64,000 nt of DNA from Leptasterias polaris. Lineage: Eukaryota > Echinodermata > Asteroidea > Forcipulatida > Asteriidae. Location of the stretch: NCBI GenBank assembly GCA_037783415.1, contig JAZGTN010000009.1, forward strand, positions 9,424,001 through 9,488,000, given 5' to 3'. The notes beneath the pieces were generated by a model. It was not told the origin of the DNA. It did no database searches and saw only the letters and a list, made by a program, of their open reading frames with translations. Shown one piece after another: positions 40,771-53,300 of this stretch (within the stretch, counting starts at the first letter, position 1; each line of letters opens with the position of its first letter). A program made the translations under genes and the position numbers.

Positions 40771-41196
40771 TAATAATAGTGGCTTCTTATATAGCGCTCA
40801 TATCCGTCACTCAGTGACGCTCAAGGCGCTTCAACAGTCAGTATTTTCCTGCAAGGTATAATGTGGAGCTACTTTTTGAATTTTGAGACCTATTTCTTTA
40901 CATAGCACCATGTAATGGTTTACAAGGTGCTGTGGCGCAATATGCAGCCAATCAAACCAGGAACACCGGGGCAAACCCCTTCTCTTTTCGATAAGTGCAC
41001 TAGGTTCTTTTACGTGCATTACACAACACACGGGACCAACGGCTTTACGTCCCATCCGAAGGACGAAGCAATAATGGTTAAGTGTCTTGCTTAATAAGGA
41101 CACAAGTGTCACGACCGGGACTCGAACCCACACTCTGCTGAACAGAAACACCAGAGCTTGAGTCCGGTGCTCTTATCCGCTCGGCCACGACACGCC
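40771..41196 (-). mobile_element. tRNA-Leu-like SINE, nearly full length
   Basis: On the minus strand it starts with GGCGTGTCGTGGCCGAGCGG and a B box GGGTTCGAGTCCCG, with a long variable arm, so the head derives from a Leu-type tRNA. It then runs through a body to TATATAAGAAGCCACTATTA, an (ATT)n-type tail preceded by the GCGC hairpin shared with local LINE tails. Related copies lie at 50868-51052, 57020-57289 and 59480-59612. Confidence 0.8.
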
Positions 41197-41546
41197 CATA
41201 TATAAAACTAGTACATGTATAGGGGAGATGGTCTTAGCTTTCAATCCAAACCGGACCTTCGTCAGAGGCATATATATATATATATAAAAACATGTATATA
41301 TATTTGAACGCTTTTATTTATTGTATTTAGTTTCATTTAATGTTTATTTACTTATTTATTCATTTATTTGTTCACATTTTTTTTTTTTTTTTTTTTTTGT
41401 TGGCAGAGTGTAATGACTCCGAGTGTTTCGGCGTTAAATATTTTATTTATTAATTAGTTCTTTTATTACGCAATAGAAATATTCGTAAGCTGACAAGATG
41501 AATATGAAGGGAAGAGTGAAATCATACAAGTAGCCACAAGAGAGCA

Positions 41547-41741
41547 GGGCCCAATTTCAATAGAGCTGCTTTTAAGCAGAATGCAATGCTGAAATTGTTC
41601 AGCTAAGCAAAAACAAGCAGGATACCAGTTACAAATTCTACGTGTTTTATAGTATGATGGCTGGTGACCTTATTCTGGTAAGCATAATGTTGTTGTGCTT
41701 ACGATCTTTTTGTGCTTAAGCAGCTCTATAAAATTCGGCCC
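41547..41741. mobile_element. GGGCCCAATTTCAT-ended MITE (copy 3)
   Basis: GGGCCCAATTTCAATAGAGC at the left and AGCAGCTCTATAAAATTCGG at the right are inverted ends. Interior contains AAGCAGGATACCAG and TGGTAAGCATAATG as in the other copies. Confidence 0.7.
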
Positions 41742-42565
41742 AGTTCATTAGAGGTGACCATGATAGTATGACCACGAAAAACAGTTCAATGATATATTGG
41801 AAAAGCAGTTGAAATGGAGTGTGGTATAGAAAAAGAGTGTGGGGGGGGGGGGAGAAAAAAATTAGGTACGATGTTGGTGTGAGTACAAATTAGAACTTGG
41901 CAATTATTTGCCAAAACACCGAAAAAAGAAAAAAACTAAAATAACAACAATGCACCATTTCAGATCATTATGTGCCCTCCATTTTGGTTCACATATTTTA
42001 TTATCAATACCCAACCATAGTTACAAATAATACAAACTGTTTAATGTGTGTAGCATATTATCAAACGCCAAACTGAAAAAAAATAGTTCCGCAGTGCAAA
42101 AAACGTTGTATCTCCTAAAACACCACTTGCGTTACATGCGGATTTGAATTTGTCAAACTGTCGTATGTCGCTCAATATAGCCCGGATGTACACACGAAAC
42201 AAGTACACGCTGAGATAGAATATTTTTACACAGAACTTTTTTCGTGTGAGGCAACGTTTTTGCAAAGTCGAGATATGACAATTTTGCAGTGTAGATATAG
42301 GACACTTTTGCACTGACCAGCTAAATCAAAGAATCCTAAGTTGCATTAAGACCAATAAGCAAGCTGTTGTGCTGGTTTTGGCATTAATTAATTAACCATC
42401 ATCAACAAGCTCCAACATCAGTAAAGAGAAACATATATGTTTCCTAAATCAAAACATGTTACATAGGCCTACTCATCGTATTCGAGAGGACTGAATCACT
42501 AGCCTACTTTTTTTACACATTAATGTGTGTAATTTTTGAAGTATTTTTTTGTTTTAAACAAACCT
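41742..42565. other. 3' flank of NFRKB; no other gene seen
   Basis: The NFRKB 3' UTR should lie here on the minus strand. No polyadenylation signal could be fixed with confidence; short AATAAA-like words on the minus strand exist around 41990 and 41440. A G run is at 41841-41852. Confidence 0.4.
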
Positions 42566-44386
42566 TTAGTTCTTGTTGTCCTCATGTGTCTTGACTGCAT
42601 GGGAAGCTTCGGCAGATTTTCCTGGCTGGTTCTTAGCAGCTGAACTTGCACCTTGGGTCACTGCTGCTGTCATTTGTGAGGTTAACTTTGAGGTTATAGT
42701 GACAGGCGTGGTGGTCTTTTGCTTGTTTAAAGACAACGATGTCGATGGAATGGAAGATACAAGCTTGGAACCTATTGGTACCTGAAGAATTACACCTTTC
42801 CCTTGGGCAAGGTTAGCTGGAATTCCTGCTGACAGCAGTGGGTTGGTCATAACTGGAATGGCTCCCTTTGGAAGAGTTCTCCCATGGGATCCCACTACTG
42901 ACACCGCTTTTAGACCCTGGCCTGTGGATACACCGTGAGGTCCAGCGGACATCAGTAAAGACATCGGTATAGATGGTAGTTCTGCATGTGACGAACCAAA
43001 GCTACCAGAAGCTGTACTGACCCCACTAGTACTGGGTAAATCTTTCAGCTTCCTTTGAGAAGCTAGTGACGTCAGAGTGCGAATTGCAGATGCCTGAGTG
43101 GCAGTTAAAATAGGTGGGGTCTTCTTACTTGAAGCTGTTGTGAGCTGTGCTTGAGAAGCTATTTGAGGTTGAAACACCAATCCAGACATAGTTGGCTGGA
43201 CACCTGCTGCAGCACTAGTGAATATTAACGGGGACGTCAGAAGAGATGCTTGCTGAGGTTGAACCAGGGATGATGAAGTGACTTGGTGGAAGGTAATGAT
43301 GTGATCTTGTGTGACCGCATCTGTCTTTTGCTGAGATCTTTTCTTGGAGGCTGCTGACTGAGCAGACCTGGAAGAGCCTGGACTTATTGACTTTGTGTCC
43401 GCAGCACGTGAGGGAGATTTAGATCTTGACAATCCAGATGAAGCTTTCTTCAGTCCCCTTGATGAAGAGCTCTCAAGTGGCATCCCAAGCCCAGCTAAAA
43501 GACCACCAACTGTTGGCAGTTTTGCCTTTCCTCCATGACCCCGTGCACTTCCACTAACCTTTGCCTCCTCTGTAGCCCCCTTCAATGTAAGAGTTACATT
43601 GACAGGAACTGACCCTGGCTTTGAGAGGGGTCCTTGATGGAAGGCCAATGCAGCGGGAATAGTACTTGAGGGTGGGGTCTTGGACTTGCCAGGTGCTTTG
43701 GCACCTGTAAGCGTCAAGGTTATTGGTTTACTGCTCGTATGTCCAAAACCTTCCTTAGTAACCATTAATGAATCGTTCCTTCCACGGGCATCTGTTTGTG
43801 CTGCCTGGGTTGTCAACTGGCTTGTCATAAAGGATGATAAGGGCATGGTAGACAACTGGGGTGTGCAGATACTGCTCGTTGGGTTGCACATTTGAGCAGA
43901 TACCTCAACTTGATGTCCACTCAGCTGTGCCACAATACCCCGTGGTGCAAGCAACTGTGCTCGGATCAATGAATTTCCACTCTGTGACGCTCCTGCCTCA
44001 CTGCAAGAGATGGTAGAAGGGACCAGCATGCTTGGCATAGCTGCATGAGTTAGAAGCGCCTGGACCTGCGAGGGATATGCATGCACTCCTGAAATTGTCA
44101 TCGGAGAGGCTATGTTCCGTTGTAGCTGAGGCTGGAACGTGCTCAGTTTAGCTCGATGACACACTTTGACACCCGGAAGGCTGCTGCTGGAGCTCTGAGA
44201 AGCCGATGACGCAGGACTCTTGGCAACGCTGTGTGGACTGATAGAGGAGCTTCCTGGGGATCGGGTTGGGCTTGGAGTCTCAAGACCCATACCGACGCTG
44301 ATGATGCTATCATTACTAGTGTCGCTCATCGCAGATGGAGGACGGATAGTCTGATGCATCACTGGCATATCCCTTATCACCTGTTT
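42566..44386 (-). CDS. NFRKB: NFRKB last exon: low-complexity C-terminal region
   Basis: 607 codons including the stop, starting KQVIRDMPVMHQTIRPPSA after TTTCCAG. Rich in Ser, Thr, Ala, Pro, Gln, with short basic patches (RGLKKASSGLSRSKSPSRA). Human NFRKB has a comparably long, disordered C-terminus, so position and composition fit although local similarity is low. It ends ..KTHEDNKN. Confidence 0.85.
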   Translation of the reverse strand, partial: KQVIRDMPVMHQTIRPPSAMSDTSNDSIISVGMGLETPSPTRSPGSSSISPHSVAKSPASSASQSSSSSLPGVKVCHRAKLSTFQPQLQRNIASPMTISGVHAYPSQVQALLTHAAMPSMLVPSTISCSEAGASQSGNSLIRAQLLAPRGIVAQLSGHQVEVSAQMCNPTSSICTPQLSTMPLSSFMTSQLTTQAAQTDARGRNDSLMVTKEGFGHTSSKPITLTLTGAKAPGKSKTPPSSTIPAALAFHQGPLSKPGSVPVNVTLTLKGATEEAKVSGSARGHGGKAKLPTVGGLLAGLGMPLESSSSRGLKKASSGLSRSKSPSRAADTKSISPGSSRSAQSAASKKRSQQKTDAVTQDHIITFHQVTSSSLVQPQQASLLTSPLIFTSAAAGVQPTMSGLVFQPQIASQAQLTTASSKKTPPILTATQASAIRTLTSLASQRKLKDLPSTSGVSTASGSFGSSHAELPSIPMSLLMSAGPHGVSTGQGLKAVSVVGSHGRTLPKGAIPVMTNPLLSAGIPANLAQGKGVILQVPIGSKLVSSIPSTSLSLNKQKTTTPVTITSKLTSQMTAAVTQGASSAAKNQPGKSAEASHAVKTHEDNKN

Positions 44387-47300
44387 CTGGAAACCACAAA
44401 TAACAGTCAAACATCAAAGATGTTCATCAGGATGGTATAAAATTATCTTTCAAATTAATTTTCCTTGAACACAGCCCAAAATCTGACAGACTTTTTTGTT
44501 TACGTTTCAACTAGATTCATAAGTCATCCTCAGAACGAGGCTCCACCTGTCGGTCGGTGGCCCTGTTTACTGTTTACTGTGATAGACATAAGACCAAAGG
44601 GGAACAGTTAACATCTAGAACAATGACTAGGACAAGAACAATAGCAACAGCAGGGGGGGGGGCGGAAGGGGTGTTGCGCAATCATTTGCGATCAAAGTTT
44701 GGGTACACTCCATTTTAAAAAGAGGTGATGACCATTAAAAAACAAAAAGAAATCCATGTATACCATTAAAATTCTCTCTTTAACAGCACTGAAAACATAA
44801 CAGTGTATATTGTAAGAGTATTTTCAATTGTTGAGGTGCTTAGTTTTAAATAAAAATAGTAAAAATATTACCGAAAATTTTCTGTTGGTTTATTGCAGCG
44901 ACCAGGTGGGAATTTCATTACAAAAAGTCTCCCCTAAAATGGCTACAAATATCGACATAATGTGAAAAAAATTATCGTTCATCCTCTGATTTTTTTCCAT
45001 TAACGTAATATTTAGGAATAGATCTTTCATTCCTGAAAGTTTAAACAAAATCCCTCGGTACATCCTCTAGATATTTGACGATTTTTAAAAGTTTTTTTTG
45101 AGAGAATGGTTTCTGCCGATACTTAGTTTGCGTTCAAACAATCTCTGTTGACGGAAGGGAACATTTGCCGCAGGTACCGGGTAATTTAAATTCTGAGGCA
45201 ACATAAACATCCTAAACAGATATGTTATACATGCCGTTTACGTTAAATATGTTATTTATTCAAATTGTTAAATTACTGAAGCAAACGCAAAAAAACAATT
45301 TACAAATGTTTTCTGGTGTAAAGATTTTGTGAATTTACAACATTTGAAGATAACAATACCCTCTGATAAAATGGACTCGTCCAGGCAGTCTCAACGGCAC
45401 GCAGCAGAGAGCAACCGTAATTCAAATAGTGTATACTGTGCATACACACATCCGTTTGTACAATGGTTTTGTGTTGGGAGCTTCGACCAGTCCACGTCGC
45501 GATGGTCGAATGAGATTATTTTCAACGTAGGTGGCGCGCTGGTGGCGCTACCCCTTCCGCCCCCCCTCCCTAGCAACAGCAGGAAAATAGGCCACCAGCA
45601 GAACATGCCATGGTCAATAATCATGTGTTGAAGTGGGAAAAATTAGAGATGTTTGACAATGAGGGTGATAAGTTTAGACGCTGAATACGGAAGAGTTTAT
45701 GGATAAGGAAATAATGATCAACTGTGAACAGATATGAGAAAGGAAGTGAACTGTCACATCCAGGAATCCGCTCTTACACCAATCCCAACCGAGGGAGAGG
45801 ACATATCCGGCCAGATCACTAATAAGTGGCTGGAACAGTAAAAAAGCGCCACCAACTGTCAGCTGGAGCCTCCTTATGAGGATGACTAGGGAAACTAGTC
45901 AAAATGTAAATGAAAAGATACGCAAGTGTTCTAAGAAAATTAATTTGAAAGAAAGTCAAACATCAGAAAATACTATCTTTTGGGTTTGTTGTGACAATTG
46001 CTTATAAAGAGGGGCTAAATTAATTTGAAAGAAAGTCAAACATCAGAAAATACTATCTTTTGGGTTTGTTGTGACAATTGCTTATAAAGAGGGGCTCCAA
46101 GGTCACAAATGTTTACAAAACTCTATTAAACCAATATGGGATACGAGGTATTGCATGGTGAGGTATCAATGTATATTTGGTTTGCTTTAACACCATGTGT
46201 ATATCTACTTGCTAGGTAGATCTTGTTCTTCGAAAACTTGTCTTGCTATTTATTCTACTGCTGCGGAGTAGATTATTCAGAATTCGGGAGACTTCTCAGT
46301 TCTGAAAAGAACTGTCTTGCTTATTAACTACTACCTGGGCGGGAGGTAGGAAATCGGCCAGGACTACTACTTTCACTTTGTGGATCGAGGGATTTCTTGT
46401 TATTAACTTCACTGCCGCGGAGTGAGTTCTTAATTGTCTCAACTTTCGACTAGCTTGCTCTAGTCAACGTCAGGAATAATCTACTCCGCGGCAGTAGAAT
46501 AAATAGCAAGACAACTTCTCAAAGAACAAAATCTACCTAGCAAGTAGATATACACATGGTGTTAAAGCAAACCAAATATACATTAAACTCTAACCTCATG
46601 TTAAAATGGTGTAAAATGCCATTTTACCTGATACTCTTTCAGACTGAATTTAGAAACATGACATCATCAGTCATCAAAAACAAAATGAATCTGTACATTC
46701 TGCGCATAAAGGGTCAAACTCAATGTTGTTTTGGTTAAATATCATCAACCTTCAGAAATGAACTAAAACATTCTCTGTACAAAAATGTAAATGTGACATC
46801 ATAAAACGTTTTTGAATTTTGATAAAAACTGCACTTGAAAAGTATCAAACACAGTCGCATTTCACGTCGTTTTAACCTGCATCTAGAGACTTTTAACTTT
46901 TCCCCATTTTCATAAGGACTCAAACTTTTCTTTCATCCAAGTAGTTGATTTTTATTACAGTGCTTCTCTGCCTTTTGGTCATGTGCTCTATCCAAGTAGT
47001 TGATTTTTATTACAGTGCTTCTCTGCCTTTTGGTCATGTGCTCTATCCAAGTAGTTGATTTTTATTACAGTGCTTCTCTGCCTTTTGGTCATGTGCTCTA
47101 TCCAAGTAGTTGATTTTTATTACAGTGCTTCTCTGCCTTTTGGTCATGTGCTCTATCCAAGTAGTTGATTTTTATTACAGTGCTTCTCTGCCTTTTGGTC
47201 ATGTGCTCTATCCAAGTAGTTGATTTTTATTACAGTGCTTCTCTGCCTTTTGGTCATGTGCTCTATCCAAGTAGTTGATTTTTATTACAGTGCTTCTCTG

Positions 47301-50300
47301 CCTTTTGGTCATGTGCTCTATCCAAGTAGTTGATTTTTATTACAGTGCTTCTCTGCCTTTTGGTCATGTGCTCTATCCAAGTAGTTGATTTTTATTACAG
47401 TGCTTCTCTGCCTTTTGGTCACGTGCTCTGGGCCTCTGTATTGTATCTTTTGTAGTTTTGTAATTGATTGTGTGCTTTGTATAATCGCGTCCTGTCACAT
47501 TCTTTTGTTATGTGCGGGGCTGCATACCCGCAGGTAATAGCAATTTTTTTAACTTTTGCTGCCCCTGACCAACATAGCTTTTGCTATTTTTCTTGTTTTT
47601 CATTTCGTTCGTCCATAATTTTCTGTATTTATTATTGTATTGGCCCTTTTAAGATGTTTAGATTCTGTGTTTTTCTGTTCATTTTGTATTATTCTTGTTT
47701 ATTATGTTTGCTCCTTTTATCACGTTTATTATTATGTACATTTGTTTATTATTGTAGTACATTTTGCGTTGTTTTGGTCAAATAAAAAATAATAATAATA
47801 AAGTGGATCACAAGACTCAATTTGACCTTGCAGGCCCTTTTTAATCATTGCCTTGTACGTTTTTGAGTATTAAACCAAGGTTGAGACTTGGGGAAAGTTT
47901 ATGTATATAGGATCCGAAAATCAAACACCTGTCTCACTTTCCAATCAATTTGTGCCTGTAAAAAAAATTACGGGAAAGCTCAAATAGAGTTTCCAGTTTG
48001 GCCACAAAAACTCAGAAAGTATACATGTACATCCTTTTCACAGAGTGGGTGTATTGTTATTGGGTCATTAAACTTGTTGGATGAGCAGTTATTCTGCCTG
48101 GTGCAGTCAGCAGCCCTACTACTGGTTTGTGCAAGATCCAAATAAGTCCACTGTTTGTAAAAGAAATTACATGGAGATAACAGGTGTGAGTTGTCAGACG
48201 AAAAGGATGTTTCATTTTAGCCTCTTTTTTTTTAATGGAGCTTTCTTGTAATGAAGATCAAACTACACATCTTCAAATCAACTGTAGAATCCATCATAAT
48301 GTATGGCTCAGATACATGTACAGTCACGAGGGAACTGGGAGAGAAACTGGATGGGTGCTACACAAACATTCTAGGGAAATACTTAAATATATACTGGATT
48401 CAACATATGAGAAACAAATACTGAACTGTATGGCAATGAACTAAAACTAGCCACTAAAATACAACAGTGTCGTCTGAGACTAGCAGGGCACAGAAACATC
48501 AATGAACCTGTTTTGCAGCTCATCAGCTGGTCACCAAAAACATGGAAGGAGAAATGTGGGAAGACAAAAGCTCAGCTTTACATAGGTAGTTACCAGGGAC
48601 ATTGGGGTGCTTCCAAATGATCTCCCTAACTTAACGAGGGATAGACAGATATGGGCAAATATCAAAATGATTCCAACCTCGGTCGACTAGAGAGATAGAG
48701 AGAGTGCCTGTAACTGAAGTCAATACTCACTGTTTTTTGAACTGGTTTAGGCTGCTTCTGTATGGTACGCTTGGCCTTGACAGACACAGCTTGCTCAAGG
48801 TGAAGTCTCTCTATGAACAAAAACAAAACAAGCAAAATAAGAATATAGGAACGAATGGGATTGCATCATAGTGTTGTCCATAGAATTCTGCACTTATGGC
48901 GCATTGGTGAAGCATCAGGGATGAGATTTGAAAAGTGTAACATTTCCTGAAAATACGCTGCAGGACTGGGCTCCTCTCATTCTAGACCTGGAACCTCCCA
49001 GATGTTACACCACGTACATCTGCATAACTGCCAACATTAAAACCTCAGAAATAGGAACACCCGTTTTACGAGTCCACAGACGCAAAAAGTTGTGGGAGTA
49101 AAGCTCATTACTTGTACACATACAAATGATGCATGTATTTACAACGATGTACAAAAAACAGTTTCCCGTAAGAATATCTCAACTGTCGCAAGCAAATGGC
49201 ACCCTCTTTTGCCAGAACTTTTTGATCTTGTTCATAGCTGTCTCTCGTCAGAAATAGGAATGTTCCGATTTTGTTGTGGACTGTAATCTCAAAAATCTGG
49301 ACAATTCCAATTAAATCTGAACAGTTGGTAGGTATACCGTTTGTAAGTTTCAGAAACTGGCCTTTTCTACTCCACACAACTCACCAAACTCTTCCTCAAT
49401 CCTATTTCGATGCAGATATATCCACAGTTTGCGGTTCCCGTCATATTTAACGCAGGGGTCCTTCTCATAGTGTAGCCTGTCCAAAGCACCGCTGACAACG
49501 GTGTTGATTTGGTTGTCCGTTGCATCAGCGAGAAACTTAGAGTCCTTCAGCAGTTCGCATACCTCTGAGCGGGTACCTTCGCCATTGGGAAGTCTTGCAA
49601 CTGCGTCACGGACTAAATGTTTGTGTGAGCAAGAAAACAACAGTTATCAATGTATATTTGGTTTACGGTAACACTATGTGGAAATATATACTTTGCAGTG
49701 TAGATTTTCTATTTTACCTTGATGTGTGCATTGTCTCAATTTAGCCTTTGGCTTCAACAGTCTTCATGAAAATACTGAGACAGTTTTTTGCCGTTTTCTC
49801 AGCAAGTAGACACTGTATTCACCTGAAACTTTCCCAGGTGACTTTTATTGTATCTTTCTTAAATTTGCCTATAAATCAGTATGATGTGACAAAAACTAAG
49901 CAATGATTCTACCTTTAAAGGTATTATACAGGATTGGCAGAGCTGACAAAATAATCACAGACAGTGTTCATGTTTTGTGTAATCAACCACATACATGAAA
50001 TAACAAACCTGTGAAAATTTGAGCTCAATTGGTCATCGAGGTTACGAGAAAATAGTGAAAAGAGACCTTACATGTATGTGTTTTCTGTTTTTCAAACATC
50101 GAGTTTATTATCGCGCGCGATAAAAACTATTGTTTTACTCATTTCTCAGAAACGATAGCATTTTAGGCAGAAATATTTTAAGGAACCCTTTCTACCATTA
50201 CTTACTTTAAATCATGTAAGTTATGTGTGAATCTGTGAACATTTGTGTTTTTCGATCTTACCAATAGTGTACAGGCCTTTAAGCTATAACTTACCCAGAG

Positions 50301-53300
50301 AAAGTTATAACTTACCCAGAGAAAGAATGGTAACATATGGGGGTCTATCAGACACCAGTAGGGAGTGTTCTCTCGCCTTGTTTAGTGACGCTTCTCTGCT
50401 GTACACACCTTTGACTGGTCCCACTACTGACTGGTACCCATGGATGTGATAAGTGAAGGCTTTGTGAGGCTGTTCATAACGTTCATGCTCCTGTGTGTTG
50501 TAAAGATCACATCATTAAACTCAGTGTGTTATTCAGGCTTGGAATTACACAGAGGCCACCGAGGCCTTGGCCTCTGTTGCGCCTGGTCTTGGCCTTGGTG
50601 CCCCCTTCAAAAGTTTCCCAAAGCCTTTTTTTAGATTTTCCAACAGAAGGGGCCTTTGCAAAATGAAAATGGCCTTGCCCTCTCAAAGAGGAAATTTCAG
50701 AACTGATTGTTATCGTATATTTCTGGTAATGAAACCATGGATGCCTCATATGTGAGCTCAATCGCAAGCCTGAGGAAACCTGTAGACAAGGATGCTTGCT
50801 ATGTGAACCAGAAAAATCGGGGTTAACCCCCTACTCTTCCACAATAAGTGTTATGTGTTCTTCAATGCGCACTATCAATCCTAGTACACAGGACCAACGG
50901 CTAAAATGTACCATCCTAAGGACAAAGCAATTATGGTAAAGTATCTTGCTCAAGGACACAAGTGCCACAACCGGAATTTGAAACCACACTCTGCTGATCA
51001 GACACATCGGAGCTCGGGTGCTCTTATCCGCTTGGCAACAACACGCCCTAAAGTTTGTATTTATCCTGAGAAAATTATGTCTTTATTTTCTGAAAGATCA
51101 CCAATAACAACATTTTTACCGGTACAATTCCTGCAAAAATAGTTCTGTCCGAAAAACTGTCAAGTTAAGACCAAAGAAAAAATGGCATTCACAAATATTG
51201 TGGAAAGTTTCTGCATTGTGATTGGCCAAAAAATGTTCATGTGGTAGTGTTTCAGCAGTCTTTAATCACCGATGAATAAAATGTATTTGTTTTTCACAGG
51301 CAAGCCATTAAAAGCATTGACTTTTCCAAGACCTTCGCTCAATGCCGATTTTTAGTTGTATTGCTAATTTTGAATAAAGAAAAAAAAATTGTTTGTTTAG
51401 ATGATCTTCCAAAAAAGGTAACTCGGCAATGCTCCCACAAGGAAATATAAATGCCAGGCTGGCCAAACAGCCAATCTCTCTCATGCAAACATTGGTTTAA
51501 TGTCTGATTATGAATCAATGCACAAATCAAACAATTGTGATTCAGTAACTGGAGGAAAAAACTTATCTAGTTATTGTGAAATCAGTAGTTAGCTTGGTAG
51601 GATTCGAACCCACAACCTTGTGATTGCAAGTACTGCAGTCTAATCACTTGACCATGGCGCTGTGTTAACACATACTTTTGTGAATTGCGTATGAATGTCC
51701 AATTGACTTGAAGTGAATTGCATTACTCACCTGTGCTCTAAATACACCCTTCTCTTCAGCTGTGCTTGGTCTTACAACATAGTCTGTCCGTCTGTTCAAG
51801 GAATTTTCAAATAAAAAAATGTTAACTCACTTAAAGGTGCTGTATATGTTTGGTAATTGAAGACCACTGTTTGTTTCAAACCTATATAATTGTAGGTACA
51901 TACAATAAAACTAACATGTGAAAATTTCACTTCAAAAGGTGGTCGCGTTTTTGAGATATCGTCAAAGAAACGGAGCGAATATTTCCACGCAGGAAGAATA
52001 TTCCCCATAGGAATACACAATCTGAGAAGCGTTACGTTCTCAGATTCAAATTTTGGGGGGATAAAAAGTGATATATTTTTCCATAACCGCAGTACTTCGA
52101 AGTGAAAAGTTTCTCAAAATGCATTATACTATCCAAAGCTGCTGTACTTCTTACCAAGTAAGCTTTTATTGCCATTAATTTTCAGAGTCATTACCAAATT
52201 TATACAGACCCTCTAAGTGATATACCTGGATCCTTCCTCCCTTCTAAAAGACAATAACATATAAAAACTCAACACCTAAACAACTCGAATGGAGACTATA
52301 TTTTTCCATAACTTAACCCTTTAGTAGCTTGTACCAATATGCCGGCACCAGCCGCAAATGGTTGCAAGATCTGACCAACTTCCACTCAAACAAGAAGGTG
52401 AAAGAAAAGGTATTGGACCGAACTGATATTTTCCAATGTTTCCATGAGTGATGACGTAACAGAGCTTTTCTTGAATCTTTCTGAAAAGTACTGGATAAGG
52501 GTTTTCAAAACAACTGTTTATTACATGTGAACTCAATCTCCTTATTGATTGAATTTCAGCAAAGATCACTTGCTGCCGTTTTCGTTCAAGTACATGTAGG
52601 TCTTGATTGTTGACAAGTTAAAATTCCTGACTTGAAACACTCACACTTTGATAGGACTTGGCACTGTTGGGCTTGAGTGACATTCCGTTTCAGGGGGCGT
52701 AGGCTTATCTTCCATAACTGCAGTTAACCATTGCTTGAACAGGGTGGTGAGCTGTTCATCCGAGTCTCTTCCCTCCCCTGGTAACAAAGCAACAAATGAT
52801 GATAAAGCAAGAGTGGAGAACAAGGCCCAACTTCATAGAGCTGCTTAGGCATACAAAATTGCTAAGCACAACAAAACAAGGTTACCAGCAAAAATACCAT
52901 CTTACATGTGCTAAATGTGGCTGGTATCCTGCTTATTTTTCGCTAAGCAGAAATTGTCTAAGCAGCTCTATGAAATTGGGCCCATGTTTTATTAAAGCCA
53001 TAAAATACAGTGTGTAACTTGGTATAACCATAGAGTGCTGATGACTACACCACAACTCTTTGCTGGTCTAAGCCTCGTTTACAAAGCTGTTTTGCACAAT
53101 GCCAACAGACTGTGCAAGTGGTTTAAATACATACACAAATAATTTATATACCGCCAATTCATCAAGATCACAGCAGTTTGTGATGATACACAGAAATATA
53201 CATAGTATAACAATGATATGAAATTGCAAAGAATGAAAACAAACAAACAATCTCCAAGGCAGTACTTAAGCAGCATCTAGCAATAAAGTCCAGCTTTCTC

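Larger units (their letters stand above)
44387..48730 (-). other. NFRKB last intron (4.3 kb)
   Basis: Holds an 80-bp tandem duplication, a 416-bp foldback element, the 55-bp minisatellite, a LINE-type tail and a family-gamma MITE, listed separately. Between them (44390-45930) no coding segment was recognised on either strand. Confidence 0.6.

Noticed and set aside
46936..47429. CRISPR array
   Set aside because: Head-to-tail identical 55-bp units with no unique spacers, in an animal genome.
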